From Verrucomicrobiia bacterium (GTDB taxonomy: Bacteria; Verrucomicrobiota; Verrucomicrobiia; Verrucomicrobiales; Akkermansiaceae): a stretch of DNA of 64,000 nucleotides. The notes beneath the pieces are model-generated. The model was not told the origin of the DNA. It ran no database searches and saw nothing but the letters and a program-made list of their open reading frames with translations. The DNA lies in contig JAUIJB010000008.1 in the NCBI GenBank assembly GCA_030430455.1, forward strand, positions 23,770-87,769, in the 5' to 3' direction. Positions 8,544 through 16,753 of this stretch are shown here, one piece after another; position 1 is the first letter of the stretch, and each line of letters starts with the position of its first letter. The position numbers and the translations under genes are program-made.

Positions 8544-10301
8544 ATGGAATCCCGACTCGAATTCATCGACCGCTACATCGCCGCGCGCAACTCGGCCGAC
8601 GGCTCCCTCGTCGACGCCAACGCCAACGTCTCCTGCAAGAACGTCGCCGTGCTCTCCGCCGAGATCCACAAGCAGGCCAACATCCGCATCCACCGCGAGC
8701 TGATGGACCGCAAGCTGCGCGCGATGTTCGGCGACGCCACCGCCGAGCGCTACGCCGGCCAGCTCGAGCGCCACGAGATCTACACCCACGACGAGACCGC
8801 ACCCTTCATGCCCTACTGCGCCTCGGTCAGCATGTTCCCGCTGCTGCAGCACGGGCTGGTCCCGCTCGGCGGCGAGAGCCGGGCGCCGAAGCACCTCGCC
8901 TCGTTCTGCGGCAGCTTCATCAACTACGTCTTCGCCATCTCCGCCAACCTCGCCGGCGCCTGCGCCACGGTCGAGTTCCTCAACTGCTTCGACCACTTCG
9001 CCCGCAGGGACCACGGCGAGGACTACCTGCGGACCCACCGCGCCGAGATCGCCAACCACCTCCAGCACGTCGTCTACGCCCTCAACCAGCCTGCCGCCGC
9101 GCGCAGCTACCAGAGCGTGTTCTGGAACATCTCGGTGTTCGACCGCCACTACTTCGAGAGCATGTTCGGCGACTTCGTCTTCCCCGACGGCGACCGCCCG
9201 TGCTGGCCCAGCGTCCGGCGCCTCCAGGCCTTCTTCCTCGAGTGGTTCAACCGCGAGCGCGAGCGCTCGCTGCTGACCTTCCCGGTGGTCACCGCCGCGC
9301 TGGTCCACGACCGCGAGGAACCGCGCGACCGCGAGTTCGCCGAGATGCTCGCCGGCCAGCTCGGCAGCGGCAACTCGTTCTTCATCTACGCCAGCGACAG
9401 CGTCGACTCGCTGTCGTCCTGCTGCCGCCTGCGCAACGCGCTCGACGGCGACAACGACTTCTCCTTCTCGCTCGGCGCGGGCGGCGTGATGACCGGCTCG
9501 ATGCAGGTCATGACGATCAACTTCAACCGCCTCGTCCAGGACGGCCGCGACCTCGACGGACAGGTCCGCGACCTCCACCGCTACCTGGTCGCGCGGCGCG
9601 CGACCCTCGCCGAGTTCGACGCCGCCGGCCTGCTGCCGATCTACTCCGCCAGGTGCATCGTCCCGGAAAAGCAGTACCTCACCATCGGCGTCAACGGCCT
9701 GGTCGAGGCGGCGGAGTTCCTCGGCCTCGACCCCTCGAACAACGAGGACTACATCGAGTGGGTCTCCGGCCGCCTGCGGCGCATCAACGAGCTCAACCGC
9801 GAGGCCTCGCGCGAGCACGGCGCCCGCTTCAACACCGAGTTCGTCCCGGCCGAGAACCTCGGCGTCAAGTTCGCCCGCTGGGACCGCGAGGCCGGCTACC
9901 GGGTGCCGCGGCCGTGCTACAACTCATACTTCTATCCGGTCGAACGCGACGACATCCACGTCCTCGACAAGCTCATCCTCCACGGCGAGCGGGTCACCCG
10001 CTGGCTCGACGGCGGCTCGGCGCTGCACCTCAACCTCGAGAGCTACCCGAGCGAGGAGAGCTGCGCCAAGCTGATCCGCGCGGCGATCCGCACCGGCTGC
10101 AACTACTTCTGCACCAACGTCCGGGTGACCTGCTGCAACGACTGCAACCACATCGACAAGCGGACCCTCGAGCGCTGCCCGGCCTGCGGCTCGGACAACG
10201 TCGACCACGCCACCCGCATCATCGGCTACCTCAAGCGTGTGTCGTCCTGGTCGAGCGAGCGCCAGTCGGAGCACGACCGCCGGGCTTATCAGACGACTTG
10301 A
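8544..10301 (+). CDS. nrdD: Anaerobic (class III) ribonucleoside-triphosphate reductase
   Basis: A 585-residue oxygen-sensitive enzyme that reduces ribonucleotides to deoxyribonucleotides using a glycyl radical. The C-terminus has the four-cysteine zinc site (CCNDCNHIDK...CPACGSDN) followed by the glycyl-radical loop RIIGYLKRVSSW. Conserved upstream elements include NANVSCKNV with a cysteine near residue 33, HEIYTHDE, and the CIVPEKQYLTIGVNGLVEAAEFLG loop. E. coli NrdD is about 712 residues and begins with an ATP-cone; this protein starts directly in the catalytic domain, so the regulatory cone is missing. The reductant (formate or a redoxin) cannot be assigned from the sequence alone. Confidence 0.92.
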   Translation: MESRLEFIDRYIAARNSADGSLVDANANVSCKNVAVLSAEIHKQANIRIHRELMDRKLRAMFGDATAERYAGQLERHEIYTHDETAPFMPYCASVSMFPLLQHGLVPLGGESRAPKHLASFCGSFINYVFAISANLAGACATVEFLNCFDHFARRDHGEDYLRTHRAEIANHLQHVVYALNQPAAARSYQSVFWNISVFDRHYFESMFGDFVFPDGDRPCWPSVRRLQAFFLEWFNRERERSLLTFPVVTAALVHDREEPRDREFAEMLAGQLGSGNSFFIYASDSVDSLSSCCRLRNALDGDNDFSFSLGAGGVMTGSMQVMTINFNRLVQDGRDLDGQVRDLHRYLVARRATLAEFDAAGLLPIYSARCIVPEKQYLTIGVNGLVEAAEFLGLDPSNNEDYIEWVSGRLRRINELNREASREHGARFNTEFVPAENLGVKFARWDREAGYRVPRPCYNSYFYPVERDDIHVLDKLILHGERVTRWLDGGSALHLNLESYPSEESCAKLIRAAIRTGCNYFCTNVRVTCCNDCNHIDKRTLERCPACGSDNVDHATRIIGYLKRVSSWSSERQSEHDRRAYQTT

Positions 10302-10318
10302 GGACGCCGTTTGGCGAT

Positions 10319-10336
10319 GGCGGCCGGGAGGCCGCC
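10319..10336. terminator. GC-rich hairpin between convergent nrdD and cupin genes
   Basis: A 7-bp perfect stem (GGCGGCC, loop GGGA, GGCCGCC) begins 18 bases past the nrdD stop. There is no U-tract, so it may be a repeat or a factor-dependent terminator. A related sequence (CGGTCGGCAGACCGCCTCC near 10811) lies past the cupin gene. Confidence 0.35.
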
Positions 10337-10373
10337 TGTCCATGGCCATGGCGCGCCAAGCACGCCACTCCGC

Positions 10374-10694
10374 TCACGGCGCGTGGTGGAGGGCGATCCA
10401 CTGCGCGTCCGCTGAAACCGCGGCCACCCGGTGACGCAGGCGGGCCGGGATCGTCAGGCTGTCGCCCGCGGCGAGCTCCAGCCGTCCCTCCTCGAACTCG
10501 AGCACCGCCTCGCCCCGCAGCAGCATCACCCACTCGGGCCACTCCTGGTCATACCAGAAGCCCTCCGGCGAGGGCTCGCCGCGGGAGGTGATCCACTCGA
10601 GCCGCGCATGGCGGGTCTCGACCAGAGGGATGATCTCCTCGCCACCGTGGGACTCCGGGTCGGCAGGCGGGAGGCGTTCGACGACGGGAATCAT
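10374..10694 (-). CDS. Small cupin-domain protein
   Basis: A 106-residue single-domain cupin. Core strands include EWVMLLRGEAVLEFEEGRLELAAGDSLTIPARLRHRVAAVS, with the second cupin motif PARLRHRV supplying a histidine; the first motif is degenerate (EWPEWVMLLRGEA). Single cupins of this kind often bind metal and act as small isomerases or sensors. The ATG at 10694 (MIPVVERLPP) fits the domain length better than the longer in-frame start at 10778. The gene faces nrdD convergently and has no functional partner nearby. Confidence 0.7.
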   Translation of the reverse strand: MIPVVERLPPADPESHGGEEIIPLVETRHARLEWITSRGEPSPEGFWYDQEWPEWVMLLRGEAVLEFEEGRLELAAGDSLTIPARLRHRVAAVSADAQWIALHHAP

Positions 10695-10869
10695 GCCTCC
10701 ACTGCCGCAGATTCCCGCCGATGCGGCAAGCTGGAGTGGCATCGGGGTCGCATCGGAGTGGCTCCTTGCAGGAGCCATGGCCGGGATCGACGACCTCCGG
10801 GTCGCCGGGCGCGGTCGGCAGACCGCCTCCCCGCACCATGGCGCCCGAAGCCCCCAAGCGCCCCACTCC

Positions 10870-11856
10870 CTACTCCACCTTCGGCACGCTGGTCCTGGTG
10901 CGCTCGACCTTGAGGATCTTGCCGTCCTCGTCGTGCACCAGCTTGTCGACGCAGACCGAGCGCCGGTAGACGCCCCCGCCGGGGAGCTGGGCGTTGTGGT
11001 AGATGAAGTACCACTCGCCCTTGAACTCGACGACCCCCTGGTGGTTGGTCTCCGACTTCGGCAGCTTGTCGTGGATCACCCCCTGGTATTCCCACGGGCC
11101 GGTGATGCTCTTGCTGGTGGAATATTCGGTGGTCGACGGGTAGTGCGCGGCGTAGGTCAGGTAGTAGATGTCATCCTTCTTGTGGATGAAGGGAGCCTCG
11201 AAGAAGTTGTGCGCCTTGAGCTCGTGCACCTCGCCGTCGAGCTCGACCATGTTCTCCTTGAGCTTCACCCAGCGGCCGGCATTCCACGAGCCCCAGAAGA
11301 GGTAGGCCTGGCCGTCGTCGTCGACGTGGACCGCCGGGTCGATGTTGAGCACCACCGAGTTCGGCGTCTCGTCGGTGATCAGGGCCTTGCCGATGGCGTC
11401 GCGGAAGGGTCCGGTCGGGCCGTCCGACACGGCCACCCCGATCGCGAAGCCCTCGTGGACGCGGACGTCCTTGTGGCGCAGCGAGACGTACCAGTAGAAC
11501 TTGCCGTCGCGCTCGGTCACGTGGCTGGCGAAGGCATCGCCCCGGGCCCACTCGAAGTCCTTCCACGAGAGCAACGGACCGTGCTCCTCGTAGTCGACCA
11601 TGTCCTCGGTCGAGTAGCAGTACCAGTCGCGCATCAGGAAGCCCTGGGCACCCTCCCTCTGCTCGTCATGCCCGGTGTAGATGTAGAGGGTGTCGTCGTG
11701 CACCAGCGGCGAGGGGTCCGCGGTGAAGCGCTCGGTGACGATCGGATTGCCACGGGTCTCGGGCTCGGCGGCGGCGAGGGGAGCCGCCAGTCCCAGGACG
11801 AGGGCTGCGGCGAAGGCCCCGGCGGAAAACGGGCTGCTTGGGTGGGATGGATTCAC
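10870..11856 (-). CDS. Glycoside hydrolase family 43 (secreted)
   Basis: A 328-residue five-bladed propeller hydrolase, probably acting on arabinan or xylan side chains. The three acidic residues of the family are visible: the base in RFTADPSPLVHDDTLYIYTGHDE, the pKa-modulating aspartate in LNIDPAVHVDDDGQAYLFWG, and the acid glutamate in HNFFEAPFIHKKDDIYYLTY. The start is a GTG at 11856: it has an AAGGA seven bases upstream (11864-11868) and begins a clear signal peptide, residues 1-30, ending AAPLAAAE. An upstream ATG at 11907 lacks both. Extracellular or periplasmic. Confidence 0.85.
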   Translation of the reverse strand: MNPSHPSSPFSAGAFAAALVLGLAAPLAAAEPETRGNPIVTERFTADPSPLVHDDTLYIYTGHDEQREGAQGFLMRDWYCYSTEDMVDYEEHGPLLSWKDFEWARGDAFASHVTERDGKFYWYVSLRHKDVRVHEGFAIGVAVSDGPTGPFRDAIGKALITDETPNSVVLNIDPAVHVDDDGQAYLFWGSWNAGRWVKLKENMVELDGEVHELKAHNFFEAPFIHKKDDIYYLTYAAHYPSTTEYSTSKSITGPWEYQGVIHDKLPKSETNHQGVVEFKGEWYFIYHNAQLPGGGVYRRSVCVDKLVHDEDGKILKVERTRTSVPKVE

Positions 11857-11991
11857 AGCCAAATCCTTAACCGGAATCCGATTCGCGCAAGGCAGAACCG
11901 AAGCCATCGTCCCCGGGCCCATCATCCCCATCGCCGCCGGTCCCCTTCTTGCGGCTGGTCGCCGCTTCCGGCGCCGTGTTGACTGGCGGCG

Positions 11992-12954
11992 ATGTGGTGG
12001 CTGACCGACTCGCCGGATGCCTTCGCCGCGGAGTTCGGCATCGAGGCCCGGCCCGGCATTGCCCTGCCGGCGGCGGTCGGCGCCGCATGGGCCTGCCTGG
12101 CCGGCCCGGCCCCGGCCCAGGCATTCGCGGCCACCGACGGCGACGGCGACGACCGCGTCCTCGTCCACGTCGCCCAGGCCCGGCGCTCGCAGTATGATGC
12201 CATCCGCGCGGCGCTCGCCGCGGACCATTCCCTGCCACGTGTGCTCCTCAGCCTCGTCGGCCGCGGGTCCGGCCTGCGCGGCCTGCGCGAGCGCCGCTGG
12301 GAGGCCGCGCCCGGCAACCTCCACCTCAGCGTGCTGGTCCGCGGGTCCCTCGAGATCTCGCGCATCGGCGGCGGGCTGTCGATGCTGCCCGCCGTGACGG
12401 TCGCCGACTGGCTCGCCGACCACCTGCCAGCCGGGACGGCGCCGGAGATCAAGTGGGTCAACGACCTGCTGGTCGACCGCCGCAAGATCGGCGGCGTGCT
12501 GGCTTCCAGCAGCATCCGCGGCCGCCAACTCGAGGACTGCCTGTTCGGCATCGGCCTCAACCTCGCCAGCGCACCGCCCATCGAGCCCGACGTCTTCGTC
12601 ACCGGCACCACCTGCCTGGCCGAATGGATCGATCCCCCCCCGCTGCGCAGGCTGGTCGACGAGCTGGCCGGCGAGCTCGAGCGCCGCTTCGGGATGCTCG
12701 CCGCCGACGGCCCGGAGGCCCTCCTCGCGGCCTACCGCCACCACCACCGCGGGATCGGCCGCGCGGTGCGCATCTGGCTCGACGAGCCGGCCGACCCGCT
12801 CGACCGGGAACCGCTCGCCCGCGGCACCCTCGAGGACATCCTCCCGGACCTCAGCCTGCGCATCCGCGGCCGGCGCCAGCCGGTCACGCGTGGCCGGCTC
12901 GCCTACGAGGAGGACGTGGCGGCGGCCCTCGCAGCCCGCCGTCCGGGCGCCTGA
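11992..12954 (+). CDS. Biotin-[carboxyl-carrier] protein ligase (BirA-type, no HTH)
   Basis: A 320-residue predicted biotin protein ligase. The catalytic signatures are RGLRERRWEAAPGNLHLSVLV near residue 100, equivalent to the GRGRxGRxWxSPxGNL biotin-binding loop, and EIKWVNDLLVDRRKIGGVL near residue 155, equivalent to KWPNDI...KxxGIL. The N-terminal 95 residues are not a helix-turn-helix, so it is not the repressor type of BirA. It sits immediately upstream of the sodium-pump decarboxylase genes, whose alpha subunit ends in a biotinyl domain, so that subunit is the probable substrate. The proline-to-valine change in KWVND is seen in other divergent ligases. Confidence 0.8.
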   Translation: MWWLTDSPDAFAAEFGIEARPGIALPAAVGAAWACLAGPAPAQAFAATDGDGDDRVLVHVAQARRSQYDAIRAALAADHSLPRVLLSLVGRGSGLRGLRERRWEAAPGNLHLSVLVRGSLEISRIGGGLSMLPAVTVADWLADHLPAGTAPEIKWVNDLLVDRRKIGGVLASSSIRGRQLEDCLFGIGLNLASAPPIEPDVFVTGTTCLAEWIDPPPLRRLVDELAGELERRFGMLAADGPEALLAAYRHHHRGIGRAVRIWLDEPADPLDREPLARGTLEDILPDLSLRIRGRRQPVTRGRLAYEEDVAAALAARRPGA

Positions 12955-13054
12955 TTCCGCGCTCCGCCGGGCAAATCCTGCCGCTTTCTGCTCACCATCT
13001 CCGATCCCCGGGGCGCAACCTTGAGTCCTCCGGGAGCATTCGTTATCGAGGGCC

Positions 13055-13267
13055 ATGAATCTCGTCGTGGTGTGCCTGATCGCCTTCCTGACGGTGATGT
13101 GCCTGCTCTCCGTGCTGGCCGCGGTGATCCGCCTGCTGACCCGGCTGTTCCCGGTTCCCGTCGAAGCCGACCCGACGACCGATGCCGCCACCGTCGCCGC
13201 CATCGAGCTGGTCGTCGCCAGCCGCTTCCCGGGCCACGTCGTCACCCGCATCGAGCCCGCCCCCTGA
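13055..13267 (+). CDS. Na+-pump decarboxylase gamma subunit (OadG-like)
   Basis: A 70-residue single-pass membrane protein. One transmembrane helix (residues 4-30) is followed by a short tail with the OadG-type pattern TTDAATVAAIELVVASRFPGH and ending VTRIEPAP. Small gamma subunits anchor the carboxyltransferase alpha subunit to the beta subunit in oxaloacetate and malonate-type decarboxylase pumps. It lies 38 bases before the alpha gene, in the gamma-alpha-beta order commonly seen. Confidence 0.75.
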   Translation: MNLVVVCLIAFLTVMCLLSVLAAVIRLLTRLFPVPVEADPTTDAATVAAIELVVASRFPGHVVTRIEPAP

Positions 13268-13305
13268 GTACGACCTGAGCCGTAGCCATCCAACCCGATG
13301 AAACC

Positions 13306-15141
13306 ATGATCACTGCCGAGAAACCCAAGACCATCCGGGTGATGTTCACCCCGTTCCGCGACGGGCTGCAGAGCCTCTTTGGTGGCAAGGCCCGGGTGGC
13401 CGACCTGCTGCCCGCCATCGAGGCCTCCGCCGAGGCCGGCATCCGCCACTTCGAGTTCGGCGGCGGCGCGCGCTTCCAGGCGCCCTACTTCTACTGCGGC
13501 GAGGACCCCTTCGTCGCGATGGACCGGATCCGCGAGGCCGCCGGGCCCGATGCCGACCTGCAGATCCTCACCCGCTCGGTCTCCGGCGTGACACTGACGA
13601 CCCAGCGCAGCGAGGCCCTCGCCATGCAGGCCCGACTGATGGCCAAGCACGGCACCACCTGGGACCGCAACTTCGACTACATGAACGACGTCGACAACCT
13701 GGTCGCCACCGGGCGGCCGATCGTCGAGGCCGGCATGCACCACCAGGTCACCATCGCGCTGATGGGCCTGCCGTTCGCCTCCGACAAGGTGCACACGCCG
13801 GAGTTCTACATCGACGTCATGCGCCGCCTGCTCGAGCGCGACGTGCGCATCGACTCGGTGTGCCTGAAGGACGCCTCCGGCACCACCGACCCGAAGACCT
13901 GCTACGAGACCGCCAGGGGCATCCGCGCGATCCTGCCGCCCGAGATTCCCCTCTGGATGCACACCCACGACACCGCCTCGATGGGCGTGGCCTGCTACCT
14001 CGCCGGCATCGCGGGCGGGGTCGACGGCATCGACCTCTCGGTCCGGCCGATGGCCTCGGGCACGGTGCAGCCGGACGTGCGATCGATGTGGCACGCGCTG
14101 AAGGGGACCGGCTACTCGCTCGACATCGACCACCGCAAGATGGACGAGATCGAGCACCTGCTCGAGGAGGGCCTCGAGGACTACAAGTTCAGCCCGGTGA
14201 CCACCACGCCGGACGCCCGGGTGGTCAACTTCCCGATGCCCGGCGGTGCGATCGGCCCGAACGTCCACATGATGGAGCAGGCCGGCATCCTCGACCGCTA
14301 CGGCAAGGTCCTCGCCGAGTTCCCGGTGGTGGTCGAGGCCGGCGGCGCCTGGACCAGCGTCACGCCCGGCAGCCAGCAGTACTGGCTGCAGGCCTTCAAC
14401 AACGTCCTGCACGGCCGCTGGAAGAAGATCGAGGCCGGCTACGGCAAGGCCGTGCTCGGCTACTTCGGCCGCCCGCCGCTGCCACCCGATCCCAAGGTCG
14501 TGCGCATCGCCTCCGAGCAACTCGAGCTGCCCCCCTTCGAGGGCGACCCGCTGGAGGCCGCCCCCGACAGCCTGGGCCCGGCCCACGAGGCGCTGCGCCA
14601 GCGCAAGCTCGCGGAGACCGACGAGAATGTCTTCCTGGTCGCCGCCGCCATCGTCCCGGGCAAGGACATGGAGCTCAACGAGGGGATCCGCCTGCTCAGC
14701 GGGCGCCCGCGGATCGCCCTGCCGCTCAAGGAAAAGGCGGCCCCGGCACCCGCGGCGAGGCCCGCCGCGACGGCAGCACCGGCGGGAGCCACGACGGCCG
14801 CCACGACGGCGGTTCCCACCACCACGACCTGCGAGGTGGTCGAGGGCGACACCCGGCGCACCTTCAAGATCACCATCGCCCCCTCCGACGACCCCGCGCC
14901 GAGCCGATCCGAGGGCCCGACCGTGTCGGTCCACTCACCCTTCGAGGGCAAGGTCGAGGTCGTGGAAATCAAGGTCAAGGTCGGCGACACGGTCGACAAG
15001 GGCCAGGTCGTCGCCGCCGTCGAGGCGATGAAGGCCAAGCACGACGTCAAGTCCCCGGCCCACGGCACCGTCATCTCCGTCGACGTGTCGCTCGGCTCCG
15101 AGGTCGCCGGCAGCGACCCGATCCTCACCCTCCGCCGCTGA
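13306..15141 (+). CDS. Biotin-dependent decarboxylase/carboxyltransferase alpha subunit (OadA/PycB-like)
   Basis: A 611-residue protein with a pyruvate carboxylase-type carboxyltransferase TIM barrel. FTPFRDGLQSLFGGK near residue 10 matches the RDxxQS signature; CLKDASGTTDPKTCYE supplies the lysine; MHTHDTASMGVACYLAGIAGGVDGIDLS carries the metal-binding histidines. An Ala/Pro/Thr-rich linker (about 485-525) leads to a C-terminal biotinyl domain with VEAMKAKHDVKSP, whose lysine is biotinylated. It transfers CO2 from a carboxylated substrate, probably oxaloacetate, to biotin. The QS and KDASG variants leave room for a related 2-oxoacid. The stop is 3 bases from the beta subunit start. Confidence 0.88.
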   Translation: MITAEKPKTIRVMFTPFRDGLQSLFGGKARVADLLPAIEASAEAGIRHFEFGGGARFQAPYFYCGEDPFVAMDRIREAAGPDADLQILTRSVSGVTLTTQRSEALAMQARLMAKHGTTWDRNFDYMNDVDNLVATGRPIVEAGMHHQVTIALMGLPFASDKVHTPEFYIDVMRRLLERDVRIDSVCLKDASGTTDPKTCYETARGIRAILPPEIPLWMHTHDTASMGVACYLAGIAGGVDGIDLSVRPMASGTVQPDVRSMWHALKGTGYSLDIDHRKMDEIEHLLEEGLEDYKFSPVTTTPDARVVNFPMPGGAIGPNVHMMEQAGILDRYGKVLAEFPVVVEAGGAWTSVTPGSQQYWLQAFNNVLHGRWKKIEAGYGKAVLGYFGRPPLPPDPKVVRIASEQLELPPFEGDPLEAAPDSLGPAHEALRQRKLAETDENVFLVAAAIVPGKDMELNEGIRLLSGRPRIALPLKEKAAPAPAARPAATAAPAGATTAATTAVPTTTTCEVVEGDTRRTFKITIAPSDDPAPSRSEGPTVSVHSPFEGKVEVVEIKVKVGDTVDKGQVVAAVEAMKAKHDVKSPAHGTVISVDVSLGSEVAGSDPILTLRR

Positions 15142-15144
15142 CCC

Positions 15145-16296
15145 ATGGAGGTCATTCAAAAACTCCTCGACCAGTTCGGCCTGCTGCACCTCGGCTGGCA
15201 GAACCTCGTCATGTTCGCGGTCGGCGGGACCCTCATCTTCCTCGCCATCCGCAGGAACTTCGAGCCGCTGCTGCTGGTGCCGATCGGCTTCGGGGCGATC
15301 CTCGCGAACCTCCCGCTCGCGGCGATGAGCGCCTCGAACGCCGCCGGCGGGGATCCGGCCCACGTTCCGCTGCTGCAGCTGATCTACGACGCCGGCATCC
15401 GCACCGAGCTGCTGCCGCCGATCATCTTCATGGGCGTCGGGGCGCTGACCGACTTCCGGCCCTTGCTGAGCCGACCGATCACCTTCCTGCTCGGCGCCTC
15501 GGCCCAGGTCGGCATCTTCATTGCCGCGCTGGTCGCCCACCACGTCTTCGGCTTCAACCTGAAGGAATCCGGCGCGATCGGCATCATCGGCGGCGCCGAC
15601 GGGCCCACCTCGATCTTCCTGACCGCCAAGATGGCGCCCCACCTGCTCGGCGCGGTGGCGGTCGCTGCCTACAGCTACATGGCGCTGGTGCCGGTGATCT
15701 TCCCGCCGATCCTGCGCCTGCTGACCACCCGCGACGAGCGCCACATCGGGGTGAAGCAGGCCCGCGAGGTCTCGCGCACCGCGGTGATCCTCTTTCCCAT
15801 CATCAGCTGCGTGCTGGCCTGCCTGCTGATCCCCTCGGCCGCCCCCCTGCTCGGCATGCTGATGTTCGGCAACCTGCTGCGCGAGTCCGGCGTCACCGAC
15901 CGCCTCGGCGCCGCCGCGGCCGGGCCGCTGATCAACATCGTCACCATCTTCCTCGGCCTGGTCATCGGAGCCACCATGGAGGGCTCCTCCTTCCTCCAGT
16001 CGCGCACGATCTTCATCCTCCTGCTCGGCATCGTCGCCTTCAGCTTCAGCACCGCCGGCGGCATCCTCTTCGCCAAGCTGCTCAACCTGATCCTGCCCCG
16101 CGACAAGCGCATCAACCCGTGCATCGGCGCCGCCGGCGTCTCGGCGGTGCCGATGGCGGCGCGGGTCGTCCAGAAGTTCGTCGCCGACGAGACCGACGGC
16201 GAGGTCAACCCGCTGATGGCCGCCATGGGGCCGAACGTCGCCGGCGTGATCGGCTCGGCCGTCGCCGCCGGCGTGTTCCTCAGCCTGCTGGGGTGA
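15145..16296 (+). CDS. Na+-translocating decarboxylase beta subunit (OadB)
   Basis: A 383-residue polytopic inner-membrane protein that decarboxylates carboxybiotin and exports Na+. The two hallmark regions are present: GGADGPTSIFLTAKMAPHLLG near residue 150, with the essential aspartate, and the C-terminal NPLMAAMGPNVAGVIGSAVAAG. Internal symmetry and about nine to eleven helices fit OadB. It starts 3 bases after the alpha gene, so the subunits are surely cotranscribed. The set converts the free energy of decarboxylation into a sodium gradient. Confidence 0.93.
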   Translation: MEVIQKLLDQFGLLHLGWQNLVMFAVGGTLIFLAIRRNFEPLLLVPIGFGAILANLPLAAMSASNAAGGDPAHVPLLQLIYDAGIRTELLPPIIFMGVGALTDFRPLLSRPITFLLGASAQVGIFIAALVAHHVFGFNLKESGAIGIIGGADGPTSIFLTAKMAPHLLGAVAVAAYSYMALVPVIFPPILRLLTTRDERHIGVKQAREVSRTAVILFPIISCVLACLLIPSAAPLLGMLMFGNLLRESGVTDRLGAAAAGPLINIVTIFLGLVIGATMEGSSFLQSRTIFILLLGIVAFSFSTAGGILFAKLLNLILPRDKRINPCIGAAGVSAVPMAARVVQKFVADETDGEVNPLMAAMGPNVAGVIGSAVAAGVFLSLLG

Positions 16297-16317
16297 TCCT
16301 GCCCCAGCCATTGCAGC

Positions 16318-16503
16318 TCATCGGGACTCGCTGTAGGGATTGCTGTGGGCGAGGGCCCGCCAGAAGCGGCTGGAGGGCGCGTCGGGCGTCTTTTGATGGG
16401 CTTGATGATCAATGTGCTGCTGAATGCCGCAGGAGCTGAGCAGGAGAATGCCGGCAGCTCCCAGGCATCGGGCGTTTCGGTCGATGGATTGGGGCGTTTC
16501 CAT
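16318..16503 (-). CDS. Small predicted lipoprotein, unknown function
   Basis: A 61-residue peptide on the opposite strand to oadB. A hydrophobic stretch ends in the lipobox LLSSC near residue 25, followed by a short polar tail (GIQQHIDHQAHQ...). The ATG at 16503 has an AGGAAAGGGG about 4 bases upstream, a good ribosome-binding site. It resembles small entericidin-like or verrucomicrobial lipopeptides only in general layout; no family is recognised. Confidence 0.45.
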   Translation of the reverse strand: METPQSIDRNARCLGAAGILLLSSCGIQQHIDHQAHQKTPDAPSSRFWRALAHSNPYSESR

Positions 16504-16648
16504 GCACCCCTTTCCTCGCAATTGCGGGCCTCAGGTTACCCCGTGCGGCCTCCGTGGGATTCCCATCAGCCTCCCCCGGGGACCTGACACCAGCTCCCGG
16601 CAGGCCCCCGGACCGGCGATGGCCCCGAAAACGGGCTCCGGCCGCTTC

Positions 16649-16670
16649 CCCCGATATCGGAACATCGGGG
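16649..16670. promoter_or_regulatory. Inverted repeat upstream of the desaturase gene
   Basis: CCCCGAT and ATCGGGG are separated by 8 bases, about 84 bases before the desaturase ATG. There is no U-tract. It could be an operator or a leader hairpin; nothing in the sequence decides this. Confidence 0.3.
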
Positions 16671-16753
16671 CTGGTAAAGCCGGCGATTCCGGCTAGGGTC
16701 GGCCGGGAGGCCGAAAGGCTTCATCCAAACTGGCTCCATCCACACACAGACCC

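Noticed and set aside
10760..10776. Terminator GGCTCC-TTGCA-GGAGCC
   Set aside because: A simple hairpin with no U-tract, not positioned just downstream of a gene stop.
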